A stretch of 64,000 nucleotides of DNA from Bacteroidota bacterium (GCA_017303905.1 JAFLBH010000004.1:62001-126000), one strand, 5' to 3'. Shown: positions 54,702-62,503, counted from the first letter of the stretch. Made by a program: numbers and translations. The notes: generated by a model not told the origin, from the sequence alone.

Positions 54702-55178
54702 ATGCCCAAAAACATATTAATTCCTATAGACTTTTGTGTTACTTCATTAAACACGGTTAAGATTGCCTTGGAGGAAAACAAGGATCAACCGGTTAGAATA
54801 GTTCTATTATATGCTGAATTCTTAAATGATTCTATCACCGATTTATTATTCTACTCACCTCAAAAAATCATTAAGTCGAAACAAAGTCCTGAATTTAAAG
54901 AAGCGCTCGAAATTCTTCGCAATCGTTATGGATTAAAGCCTTCCGATTTTATTATTGAGCTCTTGCATCATAACAATTCATCACAACTCAATTTCATTTT
55001 ACAATCAAACAACATTACCGCTGTTTATATTCCAAGCGAATACAAATTAAAAACACTCAAACACGCTTTTAATCCGATACCGCTTTTGCAATCGCTTAAT
55101 ATTTATTTGCATAAGGCCAGCTGGAATTTAAACACCAACTCCAATGAACAAGAACAATTAACCTCTTTATTTAACTAA
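54702..55178 (+). CDS. USP-like protein without nucleotide-binding motif
   Basis: A protein of 158 residues from ATG 54702 (MPKNILIPIDFCVTSLNTVK); an upstream TTG (54678) in frame would add residues before the conserved start of the fold. It resembles one UspA domain in the N-terminal strand (NILIPIDF) and in RIVLLYAEF, but the G-x2-G-x9-G-S/T loop that holds ATP is absent; that stretch reads AVYIPSEYKLKTLKHAFNPI. It is placed 1 bp before the SulP gene, so the two are cotranscribed. A regulatory or scaffold role for the transporter is an inference. Confidence 0.65.
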   Translation: MPKNILIPIDFCVTSLNTVKIALEENKDQPVRIVLLYAEFLNDSITDLLFYSPQKIIKSKQSPEFKEALEILRNRYGLKPSDFIIELLHHNNSSQLNFILQSNNITAVYIPSEYKLKTLKHAFNPIPLLQSLNIYLHKASWNLNTNSNEQEQLTSLFN

Positions 55179-55179
55179 C

Positions 55180-56568
55180 ATGAACAAAACTCAATTTCCA
55201 ACCACACCAATCGCTAGACTAAAACTGTTTTTTACACTTTTTGATTCGAGATGGGAAGACTTAACCAAACAAAGCTGGGCCAAAACAGTTTATCGCGATT
55301 TTAGTGCAGGGCTAATTGTTGCCATGACTGCTATTCCTATGGCCATGGGATTTGCTATGGCGATGGGTATGAGACCGGAACACGGTATCATTGCCGGCGC
55401 TTTAGCCTGTGTAGTTGGAAGAACATTTGGCGGTTCGAAATACCAAGTGTACGGACCAACAGCCGCTTTCATTCCCGTGATTGCAGGTTTAATTTCGAAA
55501 TATGGTCCGGCTAACGGGGGCGACTTTGCGGAGGCTCATGGTTTCTTAATTTTAGTTTCCATTATCTCCGGAATTATTTTAATAATAATGGGATTATTTG
55601 GTTTCGGACGATTTGCAAAGTTAGTGCCTAACTCCATAATAGTTGGCTTTACTATCGGAATCGCGGTTGCAATCGCTCTCACCAATCTTGAAGATATATT
55701 AGGAATTGAATCCTTCTCTGATTTTTTAGGACAAGACGAAGACATTAAAGGAGGATTAATACACAATTTCACGACAGCACTTGGCAATCTGGATAAAATA
55801 AATATTTGGTCTGTGCTATTAGGTGTATTAACCTTCGGATTAACTAAACTTTTACTACGCGTTTCCATTTTTATTCCGGGGCCGGTAATTGCCATGGCAA
55901 CGGCCACCATTTTATCAGCCACTTTATTAAGCGACAAGAATATAATATTAGTAAAGGATCTTTATGGTTCTATTCCAAATAACTTTTTTGTGTTCACGGC
56001 ACCTTACTTACCTGCATTAAACGGATCAGTGATACTTGACATCGTATATTTTGTATGCGCTATTGTATTTGTATCGGGTGTAGAAAGCATTTTATGCTCC
56101 TCCATGGCAGATAAACTAGCCAATAATCAAAAAACACCGTTCAATCCTGATAAAGAATTTTTCGGACAAGGCATGGTGCAGATAATTACACCTTTGGTAC
56201 AAGGATTTCCATGCACAGGAGCATTAGCACGAACTGCAACAAGCATCAAAGCCGGTGCTCAAACACCGTTAGCCGGATACTTTAAAGCCGCGCTTAAACT
56301 TACCATGGCTTTCTATTTAGCGCAATATCTTGAATTAATTCCCATGGCTTGTATTGGCGGTATCTTAGTTTGGGTGGCCAGTAACATGATTAAAGTAAAA
56401 GAGATTAAGGAAATAAAACACCAAGGTAAATTCGAATTTTCAATGATGGTGTATACTGCTGTAATGGTTCCGTTGACTGACTTTTTAACCGGCGTATTAT
56501 CTGCCTTAATCATCTATTTTGTTGTAAAAGTGGTTTTTAAAAAACGAGGGGCAAAAACCGAAGCCTAG
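55180..56568 (+). CDS. SulP-family anion transporter without STAS domain
   Basis: A 462-residue membrane protein with 10-12 hydrophobic segments of the SulP/SLC26 family. Diagnostic parts: YRDFSAGLIVAMTAIPMAMG near the N-terminus, GGSKYQVYGPTAAFIPVIAG, VESILCSSMADKLANNQKTP and QGFPCTGALARTATSIKAGA. After the last helix it ends in ...VVFKKRGAKTEA; the cytoplasmic STAS domain of most family members is missing. SulP proteins carry sulfate or bicarbonate; short STAS-less versions paired with carbonic anhydrase are usually linked to bicarbonate. It lies between the USP-like gene and a carbonic-anhydrase-like gene (26 bp). Confidence 0.93.
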   Translation: MNKTQFPTTPIARLKLFFTLFDSRWEDLTKQSWAKTVYRDFSAGLIVAMTAIPMAMGFAMAMGMRPEHGIIAGALACVVGRTFGGSKYQVYGPTAAFIPVIAGLISKYGPANGGDFAEAHGFLILVSIISGIILIIMGLFGFGRFAKLVPNSIIVGFTIGIAVAIALTNLEDILGIESFSDFLGQDEDIKGGLIHNFTTALGNLDKINIWSVLLGVLTFGLTKLLLRVSIFIPGPVIAMATATILSATLLSDKNIILVKDLYGSIPNNFFVFTAPYLPALNGSVILDIVYFVCAIVFVSGVESILCSSMADKLANNQKTPFNPDKEFFGQGMVQIITPLVQGFPCTGALARTATSIKAGAQTPLAGYFKAALKLTMAFYLAQYLELIPMACIGGILVWVASNMIKVKEIKEIKHQGKFEFSMMVYTAVMVPLTDFLTGVLSALIIYFVVKVVFKKRGAKTEA

Positions 56569-56594
56569 TTATTGTTAACTAAAAAAACTGAAGT

Positions 56595-57098
56595 ATGAAA
56601 ACACTGCATCAAGCAACCCAAATGGGACTTACACCCTGGATGGCCTTTGAAATGATAAAAAAAGGAAATGAAAGATTCCAAAATCGGTTAAAGGATAATC
56701 GAAATATGTTTGTGAGAATAACAAATCTTGAATCAGAGGTAAGCCCTTCAATTCTTGTATTTAGCAGCTGTGACATTAAACATCATCCCGACATTATTTT
56801 TGATCAGTCAGAAAGAGAACTGACGCATGTGCCTGTTATGTGGGAACATTTTGAATCGAGTCATATGACGTTAGCGGAACACTTTTGCAGCAAACAAGAC
56901 ATAAAGTTACTGGTATTGCTTGGGTCGGATAAAATGTATCAACAGGCCGAGCGAATTCTAAAATCAAATCCTTTGATAAATAACTTACTCAATAGCGGCT
57001 CGCTCGGATTAATAGGATGTTCCTATAACGAAAGCAGCGGGAAAGTGAAATACCATTACGAAACATTTTCATTGGGAACAAGATGGCTGTGTGAGTAA
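56595..57098 (+). CDS. beta-carbonic-anhydrase-like protein with lost zinc ligands
   Basis: A 167-residue protein whose order of segments follows beta-carbonic anhydrase: MIKKGNERFQNRL (the A-x3-L-x-E-G-N-x-R-F start), PSILVFSSCDIKHHPDIIFD, then IKLLVLLGSDKMYQQAE, and near the end LGLIGCSYNESSGKVKYHY. In an active enzyme the second segment has C-x-D-x-R and the third has H-x-x-C. Here C59 remains, but the Asp and Arg positions are I61 and H63, and the His and Cys of the second motif are S111 and M114. Zinc binding and CO2 hydration are therefore unlikely. It is shorter than usual (about 200-220). A regulatory subunit for the SulP protein is possible. Confidence 0.7.
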   Translation: MKTLHQATQMGLTPWMAFEMIKKGNERFQNRLKDNRNMFVRITNLESEVSPSILVFSSCDIKHHPDIIFDQSERELTHVPVMWEHFESSHMTLAEHFCSKQDIKLLVLLGSDKMYQQAERILKSNPLINNLLNSGSLGLIGCSYNESSGKVKYHYETFSLGTRWLCE

Positions 57099-57154
57099 AT
57101 AACTATTTTACATAATCAGTTGCACTCCCCTAAGTTGAGAGTCAAATAGTTATT
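57098..57154. other. 11-bp inverted repeat after the carbonic-anhydrase-like gene
   Basis: AATAACTATTT (57098-57108) and AAATAGTTATT (57144-57154) are perfect inverted copies 35 bp apart, beginning at the last base of the stop codon. No T run follows. It could be a loop at the mRNA 3' end or an operator for the S41 gene. Otherwise the 127-bp gap holds only AT-rich DNA. Confidence 0.4.
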
Positions 57155-57225
57155 CATTTCACAAATCTACTACTGTACTTGTAACTTTTAATCACTCTCG
57201 TACGTTATAGAATAAAAACACACCT

Positions 57226-58632
57226 ATGACGCGCTATTGTATTACACTGATTATACTTGCTTTCGGCTTATCGCTTTTTTCACAAAACTGTACTTGTGAA
57301 AGTCAGCTAGATTATACAATTCAATACTTTGAGCAGAACAATCCTGCTTTTCAAAAAATCAAATCCGATAAACAATTACATAAAATTTATTTAGCAGATG
57401 TAAAGAAGATAAAGTCGGAATTAATTAGAGATAAAACTAAAGACAATTGCATTATATACCTCGAGAAATATGTATCTCTATTAAAGGACCACCATAGTTC
57501 AATTGGTTATCATCTCATAAGAAAACCACTTGGTAGTACTGAACAAATCGTTAATTTTAAAAATTCAGAAACTTATAAATCATTCCGTAAATTAAATATT
57601 GATACGGCCGCACTTATTTCTAAACTTCAAGCAAATAATGTAAATGACATTGAAGGATTATACAGTGATGGCAGAAATACTTTCTTTGGAATTGTTGCCG
57701 ATGAACATAAACCCGGAAATTATCTAGGAATAATCTTAAAGCAAAATAAACTAGCGGAAAAAGGCCATGTACTACTCGAGTTAAAAGCACTAGGAGACAA
57801 CAATTACTATATCACTTATAACATAGGAATATATGGCTTTAACTTCGATAAAATCTACAAAACTCAAAAGATAGAAAATGGCCTTATACCCGGATTGGGA
57901 TTTCAGAAGATTAACGGCACTAAAGAAGATGATAAGATTTATTCCTTCTACGCTATTGATGCCAATACAAATTACCTGCGTTTAAAGTCATTTTCGGCGC
58001 AACACACAAAGGAACTTGACAACTTTTACGATAGTATAATACCGGCCATCAAAAGCAAAGCCAATTTAATTATTGACTTAAGAGATAACGGTGGAGGAAG
58101 TGAGGCTTCCTACTTAAAACTTTTACCCTTAGCTTATACCAACCCGCTAAAAACAGATTCTGTAGATGTGTGGGTATCACCGCAAAACATTAGCATTTAC
58201 GAAAAAAATCATAAAGATAGTGCACTTATACAACGAATGAAATCATCCAGTCCTTATAGTTTTATTCCACAAAATGAATCAACTAATAATTACTGGATAC
58301 TAGATAGTGCGACACTATTTCCTAAAAAGATAGCGGTATTATTTAATCAGGGAACAGCCAGCGCAGCCGAAGGGTTTATTTATTATTTAATGCAAAGCAA
58401 AAAGGTTATTACGCTTGGACAAAATTCGGGTGGCTATATAGGTTATGGCGATGTGATGGAACATAAAATTCCGGATGGGGACTTTACCATAAACAGCACA
58501 ACCACCAAATATTATGATAAAAGTAAATATGAGTTTATTGGAATTGAACCTATGTATTTACTAAGTGTTCAGCAAGACTGGATTGAATCTGCAAAAGCCT
58601 TACTTAACAACGGAAGCGTAAGTTATAAATAG
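57226..58632 (+). CDS. secreted S41-family peptidase
   Basis: A 468-residue protein with a signal peptide (MTRYCITLIILAFGLSLFSQ) and a C-terminal S41 domain. The nucleophile is S379 in NQGTASAAEGFIYYL; LIIDLRDNGGGSEASYLKLL is the diagnostic strand-turn of tail-specific proteases. A PDZ domain is not clearly visible. About 200 residues before the catalytic part are of unknown fold. Periplasmic; substrates unknown. Related secreted S41 proteins are common in Bacteroidota. Confidence 0.88.
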   Translation: MTRYCITLIILAFGLSLFSQNCTCESQLDYTIQYFEQNNPAFQKIKSDKQLHKIYLADVKKIKSELIRDKTKDNCIIYLEKYVSLLKDHHSSIGYHLIRKPLGSTEQIVNFKNSETYKSFRKLNIDTAALISKLQANNVNDIEGLYSDGRNTFFGIVADEHKPGNYLGIILKQNKLAEKGHVLLELKALGDNNYYITYNIGIYGFNFDKIYKTQKIENGLIPGLGFQKINGTKEDDKIYSFYAIDANTNYLRLKSFSAQHTKELDNFYDSIIPAIKSKANLIIDLRDNGGGSEASYLKLLPLAYTNPLKTDSVDVWVSPQNISIYEKNHKDSALIQRMKSSSPYSFIPQNESTNNYWILDSATLFPKKIAVLFNQGTASAAEGFIYYLMQSKKVITLGQNSGGYIGYGDVMEHKIPDGDFTINSTTTKYYDKSKYEFIGIEPMYLLSVQQDWIESAKALLNNGSVSYK

Positions 58633-58676
58633 AAAATTAAGTCCCGAATGCCTCCTATGAATTCTGAAAAAATAAA

Positions 58677-58684
58677 TATCTTTA
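58677..58684 (+). promoter_or_regulatory. candidate -7 element TATCTTTA
   Basis: TATCTTTG-like element with one mismatch, 19 bp before the ATG of the DUF2200 gene. Confidence 0.3.
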
Positions 58685-58703
58685 CTAGGATTAAGGATAA
58701 ATT

Positions 58704-59054
58704 ATGAATCAGAATCACAAAGTATATGCCATGGCTTTTGCGAGTGTGTACCCCCACTATATTGCAAAGGCAGAAAAAAAAGGCAGAACTAAAGCAGAAG
58801 TAGATGAAATAATATTCTGGCTTACGGGTTATGATGCAAAAAAACTAAAAGAACATTTAGATAATAAAACTGATTTCGAAACCTTCTTTGCACAGGCCAA
58901 ACTGAATAAAAACGTCAACAAAATTACCGGAGTTATATGCGGTTACCGTGTAGAAGAAATTAAAGAGCCATTAATGCAGCAAATTCGTTATTTAGATAAA
59001 TTAATAGACGAATTGGCAAAAGGCAAAGCCTTGGAGAAGATTTTGAGAGAGTGA
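58704..59054 (+). CDS. DUF2200 family protein
   Basis: A 116-residue cytoplasmic protein matching DUF2200 almost along its whole length: [20 protein letters not shown] at the start, [21 protein letters not shown] ([20 protein letters not shown]) in the middle and [20 protein letters not shown] near the end. Function unknown for the family. It stands alone with a terminator 46 bp downstream. Confidence 0.9.
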   Translation: MNQNHKVYAMAFASVYPHYIAKAEKKGRTKAEVDEIIFWLTGYDAKKLKEHLDNKTDFETFFAQAKLNKNVNKITGVICGYRVEEIKEPLMQQIRYLDKLIDELAKGKALEKILRE

Positions 59055-59100
59055 TTACGTCTAATTTAATTCATTGTATCAAACACAACTTATTGAATCA

Positions 59101-59130
59101 AAAAAAGCAAACCTTTTGGTTTGCTTTTTT
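59101..59130. terminator. bidirectional terminator between DUF2200 and the cold-shock remnant
   Basis: A 13-bp perfect stem AAAAAAGCAAACC / GGTTTGCTTTTTT with a four-base loop. The A run before and T run after allow it to work for both strands. Confidence 0.85.
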
Positions 59131-59137
59131 TGCTTTT

Positions 59138-59315
59138 TTACACTCGTGTTACGTTTATCGCGTTAAAGCCTTTTTTGCCTCTTTCCCGATCATAGGTTAC
59201 TTCATCATTATCGTTAATATTATCTATTAATCCGGATACATGCACAAATACATCTTGTCCGTCTTCACAAAAAATTTTGAAATTATTTTAGCGCTCTCGA
59301 AAAAAACACTTGCAT
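59138..59315 (-). pseudogene. broken cold-shock-domain (Csp) gene
   Basis: On the minus strand the frame ending at TAA 59138-59140 reads CEDGQDVFVHVSGLID, then DEVTYDRERGKKGFNAINV, clearly the second half of a cold-shock protein. It has 49 codons after an in-frame TAA (59288-59290) and no good start. An ATG at 59315 opens another frame, MQVFFSRALK then stop, which resembles the first strand (VKFF) of a Csp. Skipping one base at 59285 joins the two into a 58-residue chain. The RNP1 motif K-G-F-G-F is changed to K-N-F-K-I-F, and the chain is shorter than the usual 63-70. So a frameshifted, decaying gene is the best reading. The frameshift could also be a sequencing error. Confidence 0.7.
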
Positions 59316-59324
59316 CGTAAAATA

Positions 59325-59353
59325 AAACCGCCTCGATTTTTCCGAGGCGGTTT
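59325..59353 (-). terminator. terminator of the BlaR1-like gene
   Basis: An 11-bp stem AAACCGCCTCG / CGAGGCGGTTT (59325-59335, 59343-59353), 7-base loop. On the minus strand it continues as TTTTATTTTA. It lies 16 bp past the gene's stop. Confidence 0.85.
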
Positions 59354-59369
59354 CTTTTGTAAAGATGTA

Positions 59370-60557
59370 TTAATCCAGTTTAAAACTGATTGGGACACAA
59401 AGTTCGGTTTCTATTGCTTTTCCGCCCACGCTCCCCGCTTTCCAAGCTGGCATAGAGTTGATAACACGTAGCGCTTCTTTATCCAACTCAGGACTTACAC
59501 CTTCTTTCACAAGGGTGTTTTTTACTTTACCGCTTTTATCAATCACAAACGAAACCACAACAATTCCCGCTTTTTTATCCTTTTTTGCTTTCTCAGGATA
59601 CTTAATGCTACTGCTAAGGTATTTTACAAATGCTTCATTGCCGCCTTTAAATTCCGGAGCGAGTGTATCGGACTTCGCACCTGTGGAATAATGGAGCACT
59701 GTTTGATCATTGTTGTCCTCAGGCCGGTGAATATTAGAGAATAATCCTGCCGATAGCAGTACAAAAGGTAGTACTGCGAGTGTTTTGGTTAATGCCCTTT
59801 TAGGGCTTCTTTTTTTGTTCATCATGGTGAATCTTTTTTTAATGGTTAAATAATAAAACGAGTTTGTCATGTGAACCAGGTCTTTCTCCAAAACTAAAGA
59901 GAGAAGCAATGCCTGATACTCGGTTTTATTCTTACCTACGGTTAATTCATCCGCCTCATATTCGTGTTGTGTCCTTATCTCAGATAGTGCCACCCATACT
60001 AATGGGTTATACCATTGAAAACAGCGAAACAACTCGAATAAGATGATATCAACACTATGGAAACGCTGTACATGTATGCGCTCATGTTGGTGAATGCTTG
60101 GATGATACTTATCACGTGATAAAAAGATGTATCGGAAAAATGAAAAATCGGTCGGTCCCTTCATCCATACTATTGTTTCCTTCTCCCGCTTCTCTTTTGG
60201 GTTACGTAGAATCATTAGGATAATATTGGAAATGGAAACAAAAAACCGAAGTAAAAAGAGACCACTGATTATTAAAAAAACTTTTACGAGCCAAGGCAAC
60301 AACTCAGAACTGTTGACAGGCGCTTCTTCTATTTTTTCGTTAATTGAAATTGTTGAAAGCACAAAATTAAGACGGCTTTCATTCTGATCCATATTAAAAC
60401 TGAGCAGAGGTAAAACCAATGAAAGAATCAAAGCTAATAGCAGGTACAAACGATTGCGTACAAAAAATGTATCTCCCCGAAACAAAAAATAAGGGATGAA
60501 CAGAAGCGAGAAAATCACAACTGATTTAAGACTATAAAGCACAAAATCATTTATCAT
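59370..60557 (-). CDS. BlaR1-like M56 metallopeptidase fused to a TonB C-terminal domain
   Basis: A 395-residue membrane protein. Helices at about 5-25, 35-52 and 90-118; the M56 zinc site H158-E-R-I-H162 in SIHQHERIHVQRFHSVD and downstream acidic residues (QHEYEADEL) are present; a further helix at about 255-272. The remaining 95 residues (PEFKGGNEAFVKYLSSSIKY to the end IETELCVPISFKLD) are a TonB C-terminal domain, in place of the beta-lactam sensor of BlaR1. The layout is common in Bacteroidota. It probably cleaves or controls BlaI, whose gene overlaps by 11 bp. The signal is unknown. Confidence 0.92.
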   Translation of the reverse strand: MINDFVLYSLKSVVIFSLLFIPYFLFRGDTFFVRNRLYLLLALILSLVLPLLSFNMDQNESRLNFVLSTISINEKIEEAPVNSSELLPWLVKVFLIISGLFLLRFFVSISNIILMILRNPKEKREKETIVWMKGPTDFSFFRYIFLSRDKYHPSIHQHERIHVQRFHSVDIILFELFRCFQWYNPLVWVALSEIRTQHEYEADELTVGKNKTEYQALLLSLVLEKDLVHMTNSFYYLTIKKRFTMMNKKRSPKRALTKTLAVLPFVLLSAGLFSNIHRPEDNNDQTVLHYSTGAKSDTLAPEFKGGNEAFVKYLSSSIKYPEKAKKDKKAGIVVVSFVIDKSGKVKNTLVKEGVSPELDKEALRVINSMPAWKAGSVGGKAIETELCVPISFKLD

Positions 60558-60921
60558 GTTTACTCCTTTTTACTTCTTTCATTAATTCATCCAAATCTTT
60601 TATAGACAATTTGTTGTTTTCCGCAAAAAAAGAAACCATTTGTTTAAATGAGTTTCCAAAATAATTTTTCATCATGGATTTCATGATAAAATCAGAATAC
60701 TGCTTCTTACTCACGAGCGGAAAGTACTCAAATGTTTTTCCGTAAGATTTGTGATCAACAAATCCTTTAGTTTCTAATATGCGAATAATGGTTGATACAG
60801 TATTGTAAGCCGGTTTGGGTTTAGGAAATTCTTCCAGAAAATCCTTTATAAATCCCTTTCCATTCTTCCAAAGTATCTGCATTACTTCTTCTTCCGCTTT
60901 GGTTAATTCCTTAAGTTCCAT
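60547..60921 (-). CDS. BlaI/MecI-family transcriptional repressor
   Basis: A 124-residue winged-helix repressor: LTKAEEEVMQILWKNGKGF (first helix), KPAYNTVSTIIRILETKGFV (recognition helix), then the wing HKSYGKTFEYFPLVSK and a dimerisation end (FKQMVSFFAENNKLSIKDLDEL). It overlaps the M56 gene by 11 bp, so the two are translationally linked. Two operator-like inverted repeats sit 15-52 bp before its ATG and suggest autorepression. In this family the repressor is removed by proteolysis after the M56 partner senses its signal. Confidence 0.95.
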   Translation of the reverse strand: MELKELTKAEEEVMQILWKNGKGFIKDFLEEFPKPKPAYNTVSTIIRILETKGFVDHKSYGKTFEYFPLVSKKQYSDFIMKSMMKNYFGNSFKQMVSFFAENNKLSIKDLDELMKEVKRSKHDK

Positions 60922-60935
60922 GACAGCACAAATAT

Positions 60936-60973
60936 ATAACTAAGTTTTTAGTTATACAACTAAATTCTTAGTT
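60936..60973. promoter_or_regulatory. two BlaI-type operators, centres 20 bp apart
   Basis: Site 1: ATAACTAA-GTTT-TTAGTTAT (60936-60955), a perfect 8-bp inverted repeat. Site 2: AACTAA-ATTC-TTAGTT (60958-60973). Both are AACTAA-N4-TTAGTT with centres at 60945.5 and 60965.5, i.e. 20 bp apart, so on the same face of the helix. They lie directly upstream of the blaI ATG (60921). Beyond them, 60974-61226 shows no gene or clear signal. Confidence 0.75.
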
Positions 60974-61226
60974 TTTAATGTAATTATCTAAATACCAAGA
61001 GGTTTAAATCTATGAAGAATATAGAGTCATCGTTGGTGTGAAGACATTAAACCTTGCAGAGAAATTCTTTTCGCTCACCTCAACCTTCGTTCTCTTGATA
61101 AAAAAGGTCGCCGGGAGTTATAGTAATAATATCCGAAAACGTTTATTCGCCGAAAGTTATTGCTAATACCGTCAAACGTCATTTCAATTATACTATTTCT
61201 TGATTATTCCCGTTAGAGTCTTTAAG

Positions 61227-61490
61227 ATGAACTTTAAATTCCAACATATTACTATTTGTGCGCTCACTTTTGTTTTTTCACTTGCACTAATTAGTTGTAA
61301 AAAGTATAAAGAAAACCCTTGGTATAAGCCCGGCATAAGAAAGGGATTTATAAGTAATTACTTCATTTCTTCTTATACGGTTAATGGCGTAGACTGTTTG
61401 ACTTATGTAAATAATAAACTAAATACCCGGCTCCAAAACATTGTCTGGACCATACAACCCGCTGATGATTTTGGTGTAAACACAGGCTAG
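61227..61490 (+). CDS. short lipoprotein gene, probably truncated at its 3' end
   Basis: An 87-residue protein from ATG 61227 (MNFKFQHITICALTFVF); TTG 61200 would only add residues before the signal. The lipobox is SLALISC with Cys24. After it comes KKYKENPWYKPGIRKG and the stretch SSYTVNGVDCLTYVNNKL, which resembles Bacteroidota lipoproteins with the pattern W-x-I-x-S-Y-T-V-N-G-x-D; those proteins are usually much longer. The frame ends 40 residues later at TAG 61488-61490, in the stop codon of the convergent recombinase gene (shared CTAG). The tail looks unlike the rest of the family. A truncation is likely, but a small complete gene is possible. Confidence 0.5.
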   Translation: MNFKFQHITICALTFVFSLALISCKKYKENPWYKPGIRKGFISNYFISSYTVNGVDCLTYVNNKLNTRLQNIVWTIQPADDFGVNTG

Positions 61491-62503
61491 GTGTCTGAGC
61501 CTATTTCAAATAAACGAAGTTGATTATCTTTTCTGGGTTTATCCAAACCGTTTTTTAAGGTAAAATCAACAATCCATTTTATTTTTTCTTTTGCTTCTTC
61601 TTCGTTTATATTTTTCTCATCATACAAATTATCCAATGGCGAACATTTTTTAGGACTCTCGTAATTGGCAACATGCAAATAAACTAAAGTAGCTTCAATG
61701 TTGGCATGTCCTAACAATTCTTTAATCGATACTATGTTTAATCCGTCTTCAAGTAAATGCGTAGCGTAACTGTGACGTAATGTATGCAAACAAATTCCCT
61801 TTTTTAACAACCCTGCTCTTTTTACCACTTCATGCATGTTATGTCTTAAGGTTGATGTTCCAATTACGCGGCCCGCTTTGTTATTGAATAAATAATAAAC
61901 GGGTTTATAGTTAAACAAATATTCTTTTAATTCATTTATAAGATATAGCGACAAAGGAACATAACGGTCTTTACCCCCCTTCCCATTTTTTATATGTATT
62001 AATTTCCGGTCCCAATCAATATCCTGCAATTTTAAACCGGCAGCTTCCTGTGCCCGCAATCCGGCTGAATAAATTAACATCAACATTAATTTTTGTCGGC
62101 CTTCCTTACAGGATAAAAATAACCGCTGTATCTCTGCCTTACTTAATATCAATGGTAAACTTTTATCTTGTTTAATACTGGGAAGTCGTAAATATTCATA
62201 CTTACTGTTTAACATTTTTAAATAATACCTTAAACCATAAATCATGTGCTTATACCCACTGCGCGATTCGAGTTTGTTTTGTTTATTTAAAATTGTTAAT
62301 ACGGCATTTATCTCTTCTTCCGTTGCACACTCCGGTAATTTTTTTAACTCTAAACTTAATCGGGCTATATTCCGAATGTAACTTTGAAATGTTTTCATAC
62401 TCATACCATTTAAAATCATTTTCTGCTGCATTCTAATAAAACGGTCACTGAATTCGGGAAAATAAACTATGGCCGCCTTTACTTGTGTATGTTGATTTAT
62501 CAT
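61487..62503 (-). CDS. tyrosine recombinase/integrase
   Basis: A 338-residue enzyme from ATG 62503 (MINQHTQVKAAIVYFPEFSD); the open frame goes back to 62650, but the extra residues are unlike the family and overlap the divergent gene. N-terminal core-binding domain about 10-105, catalytic domain 115-285: R150 (SAGLRAQEA), K175 area (IKNGKGGKDR), H240-T-L-R243 (HTLRHSYATHL), H266 (LGHANIEATL) and Y275 (LVYLHV). All catalytic residues are present, so it should be active. The 50-residue extension after the SPLDNL motif is usual for this group in Bacteroidota. It is longer than XerC/D. No attachment-site repeats could be identified nearby. Confidence 0.92.
   Translation of the reverse strand: MINQHTQVKAAIVYFPEFSDRFIRMQQKMILNGMSMKTFQSYIRNIARLSLELKKLPECATEEEINAVLTILNKQNKLESRSGYKHMIYGLRYYLKMLNSKYEYLRLPSIKQDKSLPLILSKAEIQRLFLSCKEGRQKLMLMLIYSAGLRAQEAAGLKLQDIDWDRKLIHIKNGKGGKDRYVPLSLYLINELKEYLFNYKPVYYLFNNKAGRVIGTSTLRHNMHEVVKRAGLLKKGICLHTLRHSYATHLLEDGLNIVSIKELLGHANIEATLVYLHVANYESPKKCSPLDNLYDEKNINEEEAKEKIKWIVDFTLKNGLDKPRKDNQLRLFEIGSDT

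Noticed and set aside
55536..55937. 133-codon minus-strand frame opposite the SulP gene
   Set aside because: Shadow of the hydrophobic coding strand; composition is rich in Pro/Ile/Lys without any family pattern.
59315..59370. Functional cold-shock protein starting at ATG 59315
   Set aside because: The frame stops after 10 codons; only skipping one base restores the domain, and RNP1 is changed as well.
60974..61226. Hidden gene or RNA in the 253-bp gap before the truncated lipoprotein
   Set aside because: Only very short frames, no hairpin with a T run and no promoter match were seen.
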